Source of the DNA: Erysipelotrichaceae bacterium
Lineage (GTDB): Bacteria; Bacillota_I; Bacilli_A; Erysipelotrichales; Erysipelotrichaceae
Length of the DNA stretch: 61,694 nucleotides
Direction of reading: 5' to 3'
NCBI GenBank assembly: GCA_017539025.1
Contig: JAFYHT010000035.1
Span: forward strand, 1 to 61,694
A program made the translations under genes and the position numbers. Under the pieces are notes generated by a model. It was not told the DNA's origin. It made no database searches and saw nothing but the letters and a program-made list of their open reading frames with translations. Each line of letters begins with the position of its first letter. The first letter of the stretch is position 1. Below are positions 10,059 through 18,601 of the stretch, piece by piece.

Positions 10059-12794
10059 TCAGACACTCTGAAGCATCATATCAATGCCTTTGATCGCTTC
10101 ATCTGTTCCTTCCTTGACAAAATTAGGAATGACATTCTTCAAAGGGATCTTATGATACTCCTGCGGCAACATCGTCAGATCAGGCATCTTATCCATGATG
10201 ACCTTTTTTATACCCGGATTTGCCAACAGTTCTGCCAGAGTATTATCACATGAGAATGTCCTTTTGATCGGCCTGTCTGTGTGATAAGTGAATTCATAGT
10301 CGCCCTGTTCAAACAGATAGTATTCCCCATCCATTTCCTGTTTCAAAACAAAGTCTGAGCCAAACGGGAATTTTACGTGTGCCTTGCCACCATACGGAAC
10401 AGAAAAACTGACATTCAATGTTTCATTATCAACGATCTTCCAGGCGCTCTTCCATTTTCCGAAAGAAGAATCATATTCCATAGAGATCGTTCCGAGTCGA
10501 TGATCGACCTCCGGTACGATGTATACTTCCCTGAAACCTGCGACGTCCTCATAGCGTCTGAAACCCGCTGCTCTTTCAAAGATCCAGGAAAGGACTGCAC
10601 CGAAAGCATAATGATTGAAACTGTTCATTCCGGTGGAAGAAACGCTTCCATCCTCCAACATCGAATTCCATCTCTCCCAGATCGTGGTCGCTCCCAGATT
10701 GACACAATAGAGCCATCCCGGATAGTCCTCATTGAAGAGAAGATCATAAGCCAGATCACTTCTTCCCGCTTTTGACAGAGTTTCCAGTAGTAACGGTGTT
10801 CCGACAAAACCGGTCTTCAATGTAGTCTGATCCTTATTGATGCGACCTAGGAAATCATTTTTCGTACGATCCATATCGCCGGATAATCCATATTTCAATG
10901 CCAGCAGATAAGCAGTCTGCGTATCGATACAGCAGCGGCTCGTCGGCGAGAAGAATTCCTCACGGATCCCCTTCAACAATCTTTCTTCGACTTTCTGATA
11001 CTTTTCAATATCTTCTTTTTTATTCAATAATCCTGCTGCCTTGATCAGCAGTCTCACGCTTCCCAAGAAATGAGCTTCCGCAACATATTCGACATCTGTC
11101 CCGCCTCTTAATTCATCAGCTCCGCCATCCAGTGCCAGCCAGTCTCCGAAATGGAAAGATTTCCTCCAGCCATGGCTGTCACCATCAACTTTGATCATGT
11201 AGTCGACCCAGTCTTTCATGGCAGGATAATTCTCTCTCAATGTGCTGATATCTCTGTCACTCAGATAAAGCTGTATCGGCAGGATCGTCGCCACATCTCC
11301 CCAGGCTGCCGAAGTCCCTTCAAAACCGAAAGAAGGAATGACATTCGGTACTCCACCATCCTTATCTTCCTGTTCACACTTCAGATCATACATGAACTTC
11401 TGATAGAATGGCTGACAATCTGCCAGATATAATGCCGTCGGCGAGAAGACCTGCGTATCACCAGTCCAGCCCATCCTCTCATCTCTCTGTGGACAGTCTG
11501 TCGGTACATCCAGGAAATTGGACTTCATACCCCAGTTCACATTGGAGATCAGCTGATTGATCTTATCATTTCCGCAAGAGATCTTTCCTCTCATCCTGAA
11601 ATCCGAATACAAGGCAATACCCTTGAGATCATCCTTTTTCAGATCATCGATGCCATCGACCTTGACGTAGCGATAGCCATAGAAGGTGAACTTCGGTCTC
11701 AACACGATATCACTTCCATCAGAGATGTAGATGTATTCCGACTTCGCTGTACGAAGATTGTCACGATAGAAGTTTCCTCCCTGCATGACCTCACCGGTCT
11801 GTATCGTGATCTTTCTTCCTTTTACTCCTCTGATCTTCAGTTCAAAGATACCGGCGAAGTTCTGTCCCATGTCAAAGACCTTCTCCCCGGCAGGAGTATC
11901 GATCAGTTCGATCGGCTCTATGATCTCGTGTGCCTTTACCGGCAAAGAAAGACGATCATGAAGTTTCCCTTTCGGGCCATCGACAAGAACTGCTTTCTCG
12001 ATCGGAAGATCTTCCAGAGTATCATCTCTTTGTTCGCCATCATAGATATTGGAGAAGAAGATCTTTGAACGCTTCACATCCCAGCTTTCATCTGTAACGA
12101 TCAGATCCTGATTGCCGTCTTCATATTCGATATGAAGTTCTGCGATCAGCTTGAAACTGTCTCCATAATAAGGAGGATTATTCGGACGGAATCCGAAACG
12201 TCCCTTGTACCAGCCATTTCCAAGTTCGATGCTTAATTCTCCCGATTCCTTCAGGTATTCTTCCATCGGGAAAGTGATGACCTGTACCCATTTGTCGTAG
12301 TCGTTACAATAAGGTGTGAGATACTCGTTACCGATCTTTTCTCCGTTATAAGAAGCTTCAAAAAGACCTAAACCGCAGATATAAAGCCTTGCCTTTTTAA
12401 CTTCTCCTTTTAAGTCAACTTTCTTCACGAAGATCGGATGATGATCGATACTGTCATCACAGCCGATCCACTTTCCAAGCCATTCCTCATCGATCTTTCC
12501 CGTTTCGAAATGATTGTTCATGCTTTCAACTGTTTCCCCGTTTTCCAGGCAGACTTCAAGCTTCCAGGAATATTCACTTCTTGGCTTTAATATCAGATCG
12601 GCTTCATAAGCCTGTGGATCCAGATCCTTCCATCTGCTGTCATAAACAAGTTCTTCTTTTTCATAAACCGTGATCCGGCTTTCTTTGACTTTTTCCTCTT
12701 TTCTTCCATCAAGCACCCAGCTGAAAACAGGTTTTCCAAGAGAAAAACCCAAAGGAGAATCTAATCGATTGACTAAACAGTTTCTGATCTTCAT
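10059..12794 (-). CDS. GH78 alpha-L-rhamnosidase with extra C-terminal helical tail
   Basis: A 911-residue cytoplasmic exo-rhamnosidase. N-terminal beta-sandwich domains precede the (alpha/alpha)6 catalytic domain; PQRDERMGWTGD at 435-446 carries the general-acid Glu and TTIWERWNS near residue 710 the catalytic base Glu. After the usual C-terminal beta domain there is an unusual tail from about residue 850 (TLAELLANPGIKKVI...MMLQSV) that the two other GH78 proteins here lack. An AAAGGA site precedes the ATG. No signal peptide. The next gene upstream on this strand, a sugar isomerase, has its own terminator, so this gene probably has its own promoter. Confidence 0.9.
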   Translation of the reverse strand: MKIRNCLVNRLDSPLGFSLGKPVFSWVLDGRKEEKVKESRITVYEKEELVYDSRWKDLDPQAYEADLILKPRSEYSWKLEVCLENGETVESMNNHFETGKIDEEWLGKWIGCDDSIDHHPIFVKKVDLKGEVKKARLYICGLGLFEASYNGEKIGNEYLTPYCNDYDKWVQVITFPMEEYLKESGELSIELGNGWYKGRFGFRPNNPPYYGDSFKLIAELHIEYEDGNQDLIVTDESWDVKRSKIFFSNIYDGEQRDDTLEDLPIEKAVLVDGPKGKLHDRLSLPVKAHEIIEPIELIDTPAGEKVFDMGQNFAGIFELKIRGVKGRKITIQTGEVMQGGNFYRDNLRTAKSEYIYISDGSDIVLRPKFTFYGYRYVKVDGIDDLKKDDLKGIALYSDFRMRGKISCGNDKINQLISNVNWGMKSNFLDVPTDCPQRDERMGWTGDTQVFSPTALYLADCQPFYQKFMYDLKCEQEDKDGGVPNVIPSFGFEGTSAAWGDVATILPIQLYLSDRDISTLRENYPAMKDWVDYMIKVDGDSHGWRKSFHFGDWLALDGGADELRGGTDVEYVAEAHFLGSVRLLIKAAGLLNKKEDIEKYQKVEERLLKGIREEFFSPTSRCCIDTQTAYLLALKYGLSGDMDRTKNDFLGRINKDQTTLKTGFVGTPLLLETLSKAGRSDLAYDLLFNEDYPGWLYCVNLGATTIWERWNSMLEDGSVSSTGMNSFNHYAFGAVLSWIFERAAGFRRYEDVAGFREVYIVPEVDHRLGTISMEYDSSFGKWKSAWKIVDNETLNVSFSVPYGGKAHVKFPFGSDFVLKQEMDGEYYLFEQGDYEFTYHTDRPIKRTFSCDNTLAELLANPGIKKVIMDKMPDLTMLPQEYHKIPLKNVIPNFVKEGTDEAIKGIDMMLQSV

Positions 12795-12853
12795 TTGTTT
12801 ATCCTTTCTGATTATCTATGATCAATTCATTGTTTCTACACTTCTATTATTTC

Positions 12854-12878
12854 AAAAAAACCGCTGAAAAGTCAGCGA
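12854..12878 (-). terminator. Intrinsic terminator of the isomerase gene
   Basis: A CGCTGA/TCAGCG stem with a 4-base loop (12862-12877) is followed on the minus strand by a run of seven T (12854-12860). Confidence 0.85.
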
Positions 12879-12880
12879 TT

Positions 12881-13729
12881 TCATTTATCGGATTTGTTCA
12901 GCCATTGACTGCTGAGTTTCAATGTTTTTAAAGGATCACGATCGATGAAATTCTTATGGATCTCAACGATCAAAGCCTTCGTCTCATTTTCTTCCGCGAT
13001 CTTTGCCATCCCATCCAGATCGAGATTGCCTGTACCCAGTTCCACCGGATCACTTGATATGATCGGTGTCATTGCCTTCTTCTTCGATCTCGAACCGCGA
13101 TCGCAGATATGCCAGAGTTTCATCCTTTTCCCCAGTCTTTTCATCCACCCTTTGGCATCGGCACCGGCCTCAGTGAACCAGTAGGAATCGAATTCAAAAT
13201 TCACAAATTCCGGATCTGTTTCTTCGATCAGGATCTCATACGCTTTCTTACCCGATCCGGTATTCAGCAGTTCTACATTGTGATTGTGATAGAGGAGATC
13301 CAGGCCATTTTCCTTAAGCCTTTTACCGCACTTATTCAGCCTGTCAGCCAGTTCCTTCACTTTCTCTTCACTGCTGTAATCATAGTTATACATCCCTGTG
13401 ATCACGATATAAGATGTATTGAACTGCTTTGCTTCAGCGATGACCTCTTCGCTCTTGTTTTCCAGAGAACCCAGATCGCTGTGAAGGGAGATCACACTCA
13501 TATCTGCTTCCTTCATCAGTTTCATCCAATCCATATCTCCGCTTTTCCCTGCAGGCATGCCATATGCTTTTGTCAGCAGTCTTACCATCAAAGGAGAATG
13601 ATGGATCATGAACTCATTGAGTTCAAGCCCTTCATAGCCAAAAGACTTCAGCTGTTTCAATATTTCTGAAGTCTTTTCTTCATTTTTCAGAATCGATCCC
13701 AACATGATCTGTTGTATATATTTTTTCAT
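12881..13729 (-). CDS. Sugar phosphate isomerase/epimerase family (AP endonuclease 2-like TIM barrel)
   Basis: A 282-residue xylose-isomerase-like TIM barrel of the IolE/D-tagatose-epimerase superfamily. Metal-site motifs are visible: LYHNHNVEL in the middle, NFEFDSYW, the LWHICD strand and a C-terminal VEIH. The substrate is unknown; its place beside a rhamnosidase and an esterase suggests a liberated deoxy- or acetylated sugar (inference). The reading frame extends 6 codons further to a TTG, but I chose the internal ATG at 13729 because an AAAGGA site sits just upstream of it. It lies 34 bases after the esterase gene, likely in one operon. Confidence 0.85.
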   Translation of the reverse strand: MKKYIQQIMLGSILKNEEKTSEILKQLKSFGYEGLELNEFMIHHSPLMVRLLTKAYGMPAGKSGDMDWMKLMKEADMSVISLHSDLGSLENKSEEVIAEAKQFNTSYIVITGMYNYDYSSEEKVKELADRLNKCGKRLKENGLDLLYHNHNVELLNTGSGKKAYEILIEETDPEFVNFEFDSYWFTEAGADAKGWMKRLGKRMKLWHICDRGSRSKKKAMTPIISSDPVELGTGNLDLDGMAKIAEENETKALIVEIHKNFIDRDPLKTLKLSSQWLNKSDK

Positions 13730-13763
13730 CTTCTTTTCCTTTCGCAACAGACCATCAGGACTG

Positions 13764-14702
13764 TTACATATAATATGATTCTTTGAACTGTTTTCTCAGA
13801 AACTCGATGTCGATCATCAGCAGTTCAAATGTTTCCGGCGTTCCGACACCCGCTGTAGAACAGGCGTGGAAAGTTCCTTCCAACATGACATAGTCACTGT
13901 CGACACCTTTGCTAAATAAAACCTCATTCATCTTTTCGCCATCGGCCCTTAAAGTCTCATTGGCATCAAAGCTCATTAAGACCGGCGGCATCTTCTCCAG
14001 CTGATCGAAATACATGCAAGAGATCTCAGGATTTTTCCTGTCTGCACCCGGGGCATACATGTCCACCAGCGGATCAAGTCCTTCTGGCGCAACCGTGTTG
14101 TCTCTGATCTCGTAGTAGGAACGATCGAGTTGCCCTGTCAGATCACATAACGGAGACTGCGGCATCAGGCAGGTCGGCAGATATTCATCCTTTGAGATCA
14201 GCCTGACTGTCGTCGCAAAGGACAGATAGCCGCCAGCAGATTCGCCGGTCAATGCGATCTTGGCATTCGGATATTTTTCGTGTAAAGCCAGGAAGGCTCT
14301 TTCACAGTCGTCGATCGCAGCCGGATAGGTATTCTCCGGAGCCAGTCTGTAATCGATCGATACGACTCTGTATCCGGAAAATCTTGCCAATACGGAACAG
14401 TAGGCTCTTGTCGCCTTGGCAGATCCTGAAACCAGACCACCGCCATGGATGTACATGATGATGTTGTCGGAGATCTTGTTGACAGGGATCGTCATTTCAC
14501 CATAGATCCCATTCAGATCCAGTTTTTCAACATTCACATCCTTTTCCTTCTTCATGAAAGAATAACCGATATTGCACATGGCTCTGACAAGTTTCCAGTT
14601 GACGTTGTCATAACCGCCCTTGAACGCGAAACCACCGGTCGCATTCCCGACGACTTTCGCTGTCTTTTCCATTTCTTTTGAACTTGCTTTAATGATCTTC
14701 AT
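13764..14702 (-). CDS. Alpha/beta-hydrolase, HSL-type (acetyl)esterase
   Basis: A 312-residue carboxylesterase. The HGGG oxyanion motif is at 86-89, nucleophile Ser155 lies in GESAGG and His279 in the C-terminal GTFHAC. The canonical acid position holds Glu249 (NETLRAD). The start is the ATG at 14702, which has a GAGGAGG site; the longer open frame from 14741 is unsupported. It diverges from a TetR-type regulator and heads an operon with the isomerase. It is a paralogue of the esterase at 23649-24569, which is also divergent from a TetR gene. Deacetylation of imported oligosaccharides is the likely role (inference). Confidence 0.87.
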   Translation of the reverse strand: MKIIKASSKEMEKTAKVVGNATGGFAFKGGYDNVNWKLVRAMCNIGYSFMKKEKDVNVEKLDLNGIYGEMTIPVNKISDNIIMYIHGGGLVSGSAKATRAYCSVLARFSGYRVVSIDYRLAPENTYPAAIDDCERAFLALHEKYPNAKIALTGESAGGYLSFATTVRLISKDEYLPTCLMPQSPLCDLTGQLDRSYYEIRDNTVAPEGLDPLVDMYAPGADRKNPEISCMYFDQLEKMPPVLMSFDANETLRADGEKMNEVLFSKGVDSDYVMLEGTFHACSTAGVGTPETFELLMIDIEFLRKQFKESYYM

Positions 14703-14734
14703 ATCATTCCCTCCTCGTGTTACAATTAATTTAT

Positions 14735-14749
14735 ACAACACTCTGTTGC
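14735..14749. promoter_or_regulatory. Candidate TetR operator, ACAACA-N3-TGTTG palindrome
   Basis: ACAACA, CTC, TGTTG lies in the esterase/TetR intergenic space. Almost the same palindrome occurs at 57384-57398 beside another TetR gene whose recognition helix is similar. Confidence 0.45.
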
Positions 14750-14763
14750 ATAATAAGCATCAT

Positions 14764-14782
14764 GTATCAGACATACTGATAC
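14764..14782. promoter_or_regulatory. Candidate operator, GTATCAG-N5-CTGATAC
   Basis: Perfect 7-bp arms with a 5-base spacer in the middle of the divergent esterase/TetR region, a classic layout for a dimeric repressor site. Confidence 0.5.
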
Positions 14783-14820
14783 TTACGCAACACAGGAAGA
14801 ATAAACTGTTGGAGAAAAAT

Positions 14821-15387
14821 ATGAAAGAAGACCAAAGAAGCAGACTCTCAAAAAAGATATTGAAAGATACGTTCCTGGAACTGGTGAAACAGAAGAGTTT
14901 CTATGATATCAATGTCAAGGAACTCTGTGACAGAGCCGGTATCAACCGCTCGACTTTTTACCGTCACTATGACAATACCGCCGATATCCTGGAAGAGATT
15001 TTTACGGATATTGCCGAGATCATCAGGAAGACAAACGCCAATGCCGGAAACGATCCGGATCATGCGGGGGATTACATCTACTCTGCTATCGCCTTTTTTG
15101 ACCAGCACCACGAATATGATGCCTTGCTTCTGAACGGACAGATCCCATCCGATTTTTTATGGAAACGTTTTGGCAGTAGTATCATCCGTTCCCTGGAAAA
15201 AACTCCGGTCAACGAAAATGATCGCATTGCCCTTTCGAGATTCCTGATCGGGGGAACCTTTGCCATCATCAGCGACTGGGCAAAGGAAGGAAGGAAAAGA
15301 TCCGCAAAAGAAATTGCGGACCTTATCTATTTACTTTCGATCGGCTCAGTCGAAAAACTATCGAGAGACCATTCATCGCGCCAGTGA
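14821..15387 (+). CDS. TetR-family regulator
   Basis: A 188-residue regulator with the N-terminal TetR helix-turn-helix (VKELCDRAGINRSTFYRHY, about residues 37-55) and a helical ligand domain. The long upstream frame was rejected; the ATG at 14821 has a GGAG site 7 bases away. It diverges from the esterase-isomerase genes and probably represses them and itself through the palindromes in between. Its last 61 bases overlap, antisense, the end of the convergent GH43 gene. Confidence 0.85.
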   Translation: MKEDQRSRLSKKILKDTFLELVKQKSFYDINVKELCDRAGINRSTFYRHYDNTADILEEIFTDIAEIIRKTNANAGNDPDHAGDYIYSAIAFFDQHHEYDALLLNGQIPSDFLWKRFGSSIIRSLEKTPVNENDRIALSRFLIGGTFAIISDWAKEGRKRSAKEIADLIYLLSIGSVEKLSRDHSSRQ

Positions 15388-16394
15388 ATCACAGGCATAT
15401 CGCCTTCAAATTCTAGCGGCAGGATGACATAATTTGAAATCGAAGTATTGGCCTTTCCCATCAGAGGAGATCTCATCATCCAGATCTTCTCTTTTAATGT
15501 AGCCTTGTATTTCTTGTTGAAATTGGAAGCGATTGCTCTGGTCAGCTTGTCATGAACCTCTGCATCGACCTCAAATTCCGGTACCCAACGATCTGCGATG
15601 GACACATAGAGATCCTTACCCGGATATTTGAAGATACAGGACAATTGCGAATTATAGGATGATACTCCCTTTTCATCGACATGCGGATCGCCTAAGATAC
15701 GATACGGTCCCTGTACCTCATCCGCGACTGCAGCTTCTGAAGGATTTGGTACATATCCGGACATTCCACTTGTCAGAAGATAGTATTTCCCATTCCTCTT
15801 GAAACAGGTAACGCCTTCTCTTGTGAATGGCGGCTTGATCCCCTTGTAGTGATAGACAGGATCACCAACACATTCCGTACCCTCATCATTGAGCTTTGCG
15901 GAGATCAGATCGACATGATCGACTTCCACAAAGAGATAGATATTTCCTTCCTCGTCATAGTTGAAATCAAAGTCACCGCATTTCTTTCCATATGCCTGAT
16001 ACTTTTCATTGACCAATGTATACGGTCCTTTAAATTCATCTGCCTTGAAGATCGCAAAGGAAGAAGAATCGTTATATTTGATCCAGCAGATGTATTCTCC
16101 CTTTTTATTCTTTATGACGTGAGGACGGTCGATCCTTCTCTCATAGAACATGACGTTCTTCTTGTCATCTGATGGTTCGATCAGGAAGCCCTCATCCTTC
16201 CAGTTATAGAAATCCTTGGAAGAATAATACCTGATGCCATAGGTCCACATCTTGTCTTTTCCTAAGGTCTTTTCCTTATTTTCGCCATACCAGTAGAAGG
16301 TATCACCATCGATGAAGATATAGCCGCCGTGGGCTTCTATCCTTTTTCCGTTTTCATCGAGATAAACCTGTCCGGGTCTGATGGAAGTATTCAT
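15327..16394 (-). CDS. GH43-type glycosidase, exo-beta-1,3-galactanase-like
   Basis: A 355-residue five-bladed propeller enzyme. The AHGGYIFIDGDTFYWYGENK opening, SSKDFYNWKDEG and DRPHVIKN blades match the GH43 branch that contains exo-beta-1,3-galactanases (recalled, subfamily unverified). It is paralogous to the protein at 50896-51987; both end with NTSIS[NQ]YV. No signal peptide and no carbohydrate-binding module. An AAAGGAG site precedes the ATG, 11 bases after the GH2 gene, making it the last gene of the GPH-GH43-GH2-GH43 operon. Its 3' end overlaps the TetR gene on the other strand. Confidence 0.8.
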   Translation of the reverse strand: MNTSIRPGQVYLDENGKRIEAHGGYIFIDGDTFYWYGENKEKTLGKDKMWTYGIRYYSSKDFYNWKDEGFLIEPSDDKKNVMFYERRIDRPHVIKNKKGEYICWIKYNDSSSFAIFKADEFKGPYTLVNEKYQAYGKKCGDFDFNYDEEGNIYLFVEVDHVDLISAKLNDEGTECVGDPVYHYKGIKPPFTREGVTCFKRNGKYYLLTSGMSGYVPNPSEAAVADEVQGPYRILGDPHVDEKGVSSYNSQLSCIFKYPGKDLYVSIADRWVPEFEVDAEVHDKLTRAIASNFNKKYKATLKEKIWMMRSPLMGKANTSISNYVILPLEFEGDMPVIHWRDEWSLDSFSTEPIESK

Positions 16395-16405
16395 AGGTTC
16401 TCCTT

Positions 16406-18595
16406 TCAGTTCTTCTTGAACTGCTGCAAAATACGGTTGAGCTGTTTCACCGTTTCCGGATCCACTTCACCTGCCTGTTTCAGCAGATCGATCAGTCTCA
16501 TCCTTGCAAGCATTTTCTGTAATGCCGGATTTTGCGAAGCTGATTCTGCGACATCACCTCTGGAAGCCGTCATCTTAGCCATCATCTGATTGATGACTGC
16601 ACCAGTTTTCGGATCAGCCATGATCGATCCGAATGTATCGTTGACTGAGAAACACGTTTCATCGATCTCGTTCTGATCGAACCAGTTTGTCACTGCTGCC
16701 TGCTTATTTAAGACATAACTGAGATCACGTTCATCGACATATTCAAATTCCGCTTCATCACATAAATCACCTGATACAGCCTTCACTTCGATCTTGCTGC
16801 TCAGATCTACATCAAAGAGGAATACGCGGTGTGCCTTTTTGCTTTCTATCAGCTGTCCATTGACATAGAGACCGACTTCATCCTGATTGGAATAGACTTT
16901 GATCTGTGTCTTATTCTCATTGCGGTTTTGATAACCCTTTGCAGCGATATAGACGAAAGGTTCCTTTGACCAGTAAGCCTTATAGAGATAGAAGGCATCC
17001 TTTCTGATCTTTCTGTCCATCGTTACCAGACCCTTCTGATTCTGGCCGTGCTTGCCGCCTTCATCTCTGCCATCGGCAGCGAAGTCAAACATATTCCAGA
17101 CATAGCTGCACCACAGCCAAGGTCTTTCTTCGATCAGCTTCAGCATATGTTCATGATAGACACACTGGTAGCTTTGTGAATAATCACCCTTTTCCGGTGC
17201 ACTGCTGTAAAACTGCGGATTGGTATCTGCACCATATTCGGAGAAGCCGATCGGCTTGTTCGGATATTTCTGATGCCACTCGTCAAAGAATTCTTCATTC
17301 TGTTCCAGTACTCCGACATACCATCCGAAATACAGGTTATAGGCATTGACATCCGGGATATCAAGGATTGGAGAATCCGTCTCCAACATGAATACATCAG
17401 CCATCGTTGTAGGTCTTGTCTGATCTAATGAATGGACAAGGTCATTGAGGATCCTGTGATTTTCCAGAAGATCTTCACTAACTGCAGAAGCAGCTGTGAT
17501 CTCGTTGGAAAGACCCCATACGACGATACATGGATGATTGTAGTTTTGAATGACAAGTTCCTTCATCTGTGAGATCGTGTTTTCTCTTCCCTCGCTCATA
17601 TGCATGGTGATATAAGGGATCTCTGCCCATACGATCAGACCATATCTGTCGCACAGATCATAGAAGTATTGCGCATGCTGGTAGTGGGCAAGACGGATGG
17701 AATTTGCACCGATCTCTCTGATCAGTTCAATGTCCTCTTCATGCATTGCCTTTGTTAAGGCATTGCCAAAACCGAGTCTATCCTGATGACGGGAAACGCC
17801 ACGAAGCGGATATTCTCTGCCATTAAGGATGAAACCTCTTTGTGCATCGATCTCAAAGCTGCGGCAGCCATACGATACATGTCTTTCATCACCATCAATA
17901 GAAGCCTTCATCTCATAGAGATACGGATCATCGATGCCATCCCAGAGATGGACGTTTTCAATGACGAATTCAGCCTTTGCATAACCGTCTTTTGAATAAA
18001 CAGTGATACTTTGACCATCTGTTTCAAACGTGACACTCGTATCGCCATTTTCCAGCCAGGCCTCAGCCAATACCTTTGCGTTTGTTCCTTCAATGACTGG
18101 TGTCACCTTGACCGCACTTGATCCGTAATGACCAAGCTGGAAGTGAAGCTTAGGAACTCTTAACAGGTAGACATCTCTGTAGATACCGCCATAGAATGTG
18201 AAATCTGCACTTTGCGGATAGACTCTCTGGTTCTGGCTGTTGTCAGCGCTGATGACAAGCAGGTTGTCATCCTTGAGATCTTCTGTCAGATTGACGCGGA
18301 ATGTCGAATAGCCACCTTCATGTTTTCCCAGCAGTTTTCCGTTGAGATAGACTTCAGCACTCATAGCGACTGCTTCAAACTCGATCCACAGTTCTTCCTC
18401 ATTCAGTTCAGGTTTTTCAAACTGTCTGACATAGTAACATTTCCCGCGGTAATAATCGTTACCGCCATCCTGTCCGTCATCCTTGTTCCAGGTATGGGGA
18501 AGAACGACCTTTTCCATTGCGGAAAGATCGATATGATCCATATCGACCACGTTTTTGCTAAAATAATAGCCTTCATTGAACAATGTCTTCTTCAT
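16406..18595 (-). CDS. GH2 beta-glycosidase (beta-galactosidase/glucuronidase-like) with C-terminal helical tail
   Basis: A 729-residue family 2 enzyme: jelly-roll sugar-binding domain, immunoglobulin-like domain, then TIM barrel with acid/base Glu365 (WGLSNEI) and nucleophile Glu453 (GFSEYGAD). Beta-galactosidase is the default guess; beta-glucuronidase or others are possible. From about residue 652 it carries a helical tail beginning NDTFGSIMADPKTG, similar in pattern to the tail of the GH78 at 10059-12794 and not part of the GH2 fold. A short AAGGA site overlaps the end of the GH43 gene six bases upstream, so translation is probably coupled. Confidence 0.87.
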   Translation of the reverse strand: MKKTLFNEGYYFSKNVVDMDHIDLSAMEKVVLPHTWNKDDGQDGGNDYYRGKCYYVRQFEKPELNEEELWIEFEAVAMSAEVYLNGKLLGKHEGGYSTFRVNLTEDLKDDNLLVISADNSQNQRVYPQSADFTFYGGIYRDVYLLRVPKLHFQLGHYGSSAVKVTPVIEGTNAKVLAEAWLENGDTSVTFETDGQSITVYSKDGYAKAEFVIENVHLWDGIDDPYLYEMKASIDGDERHVSYGCRSFEIDAQRGFILNGREYPLRGVSRHQDRLGFGNALTKAMHEEDIELIREIGANSIRLAHYQHAQYFYDLCDRYGLIVWAEIPYITMHMSEGRENTISQMKELVIQNYNHPCIVVWGLSNEITAASAVSEDLLENHRILNDLVHSLDQTRPTTMADVFMLETDSPILDIPDVNAYNLYFGWYVGVLEQNEEFFDEWHQKYPNKPIGFSEYGADTNPQFYSSAPEKGDYSQSYQCVYHEHMLKLIEERPWLWCSYVWNMFDFAADGRDEGGKHGQNQKGLVTMDRKIRKDAFYLYKAYWSKEPFVYIAAKGYQNRNENKTQIKVYSNQDEVGLYVNGQLIESKKAHRVFLFDVDLSSKIEVKAVSGDLCDEAEFEYVDERDLSYVLNKQAAVTNWFDQNEIDETCFSVNDTFGSIMADPKTGAVINQMMAKMTASRGDVAESASQNPALQKMLARMRLIDLLKQAGEVDPETVKQLNRILQQFKKN

Positions 18596-18601
18596 GATCC
18601 T

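Noticed and set aside
13109..13669. Plus-strand open frame of 186 codons
   Set aside because: It lies antisense inside the well-supported isomerase gene and has no recognisable protein features.
14620..14820. N-terminal extension of the TetR frame
   Set aside because: The added residues are antisense to the esterase start and regulatory region; the ATG at 14821 has a proper ribosome site.
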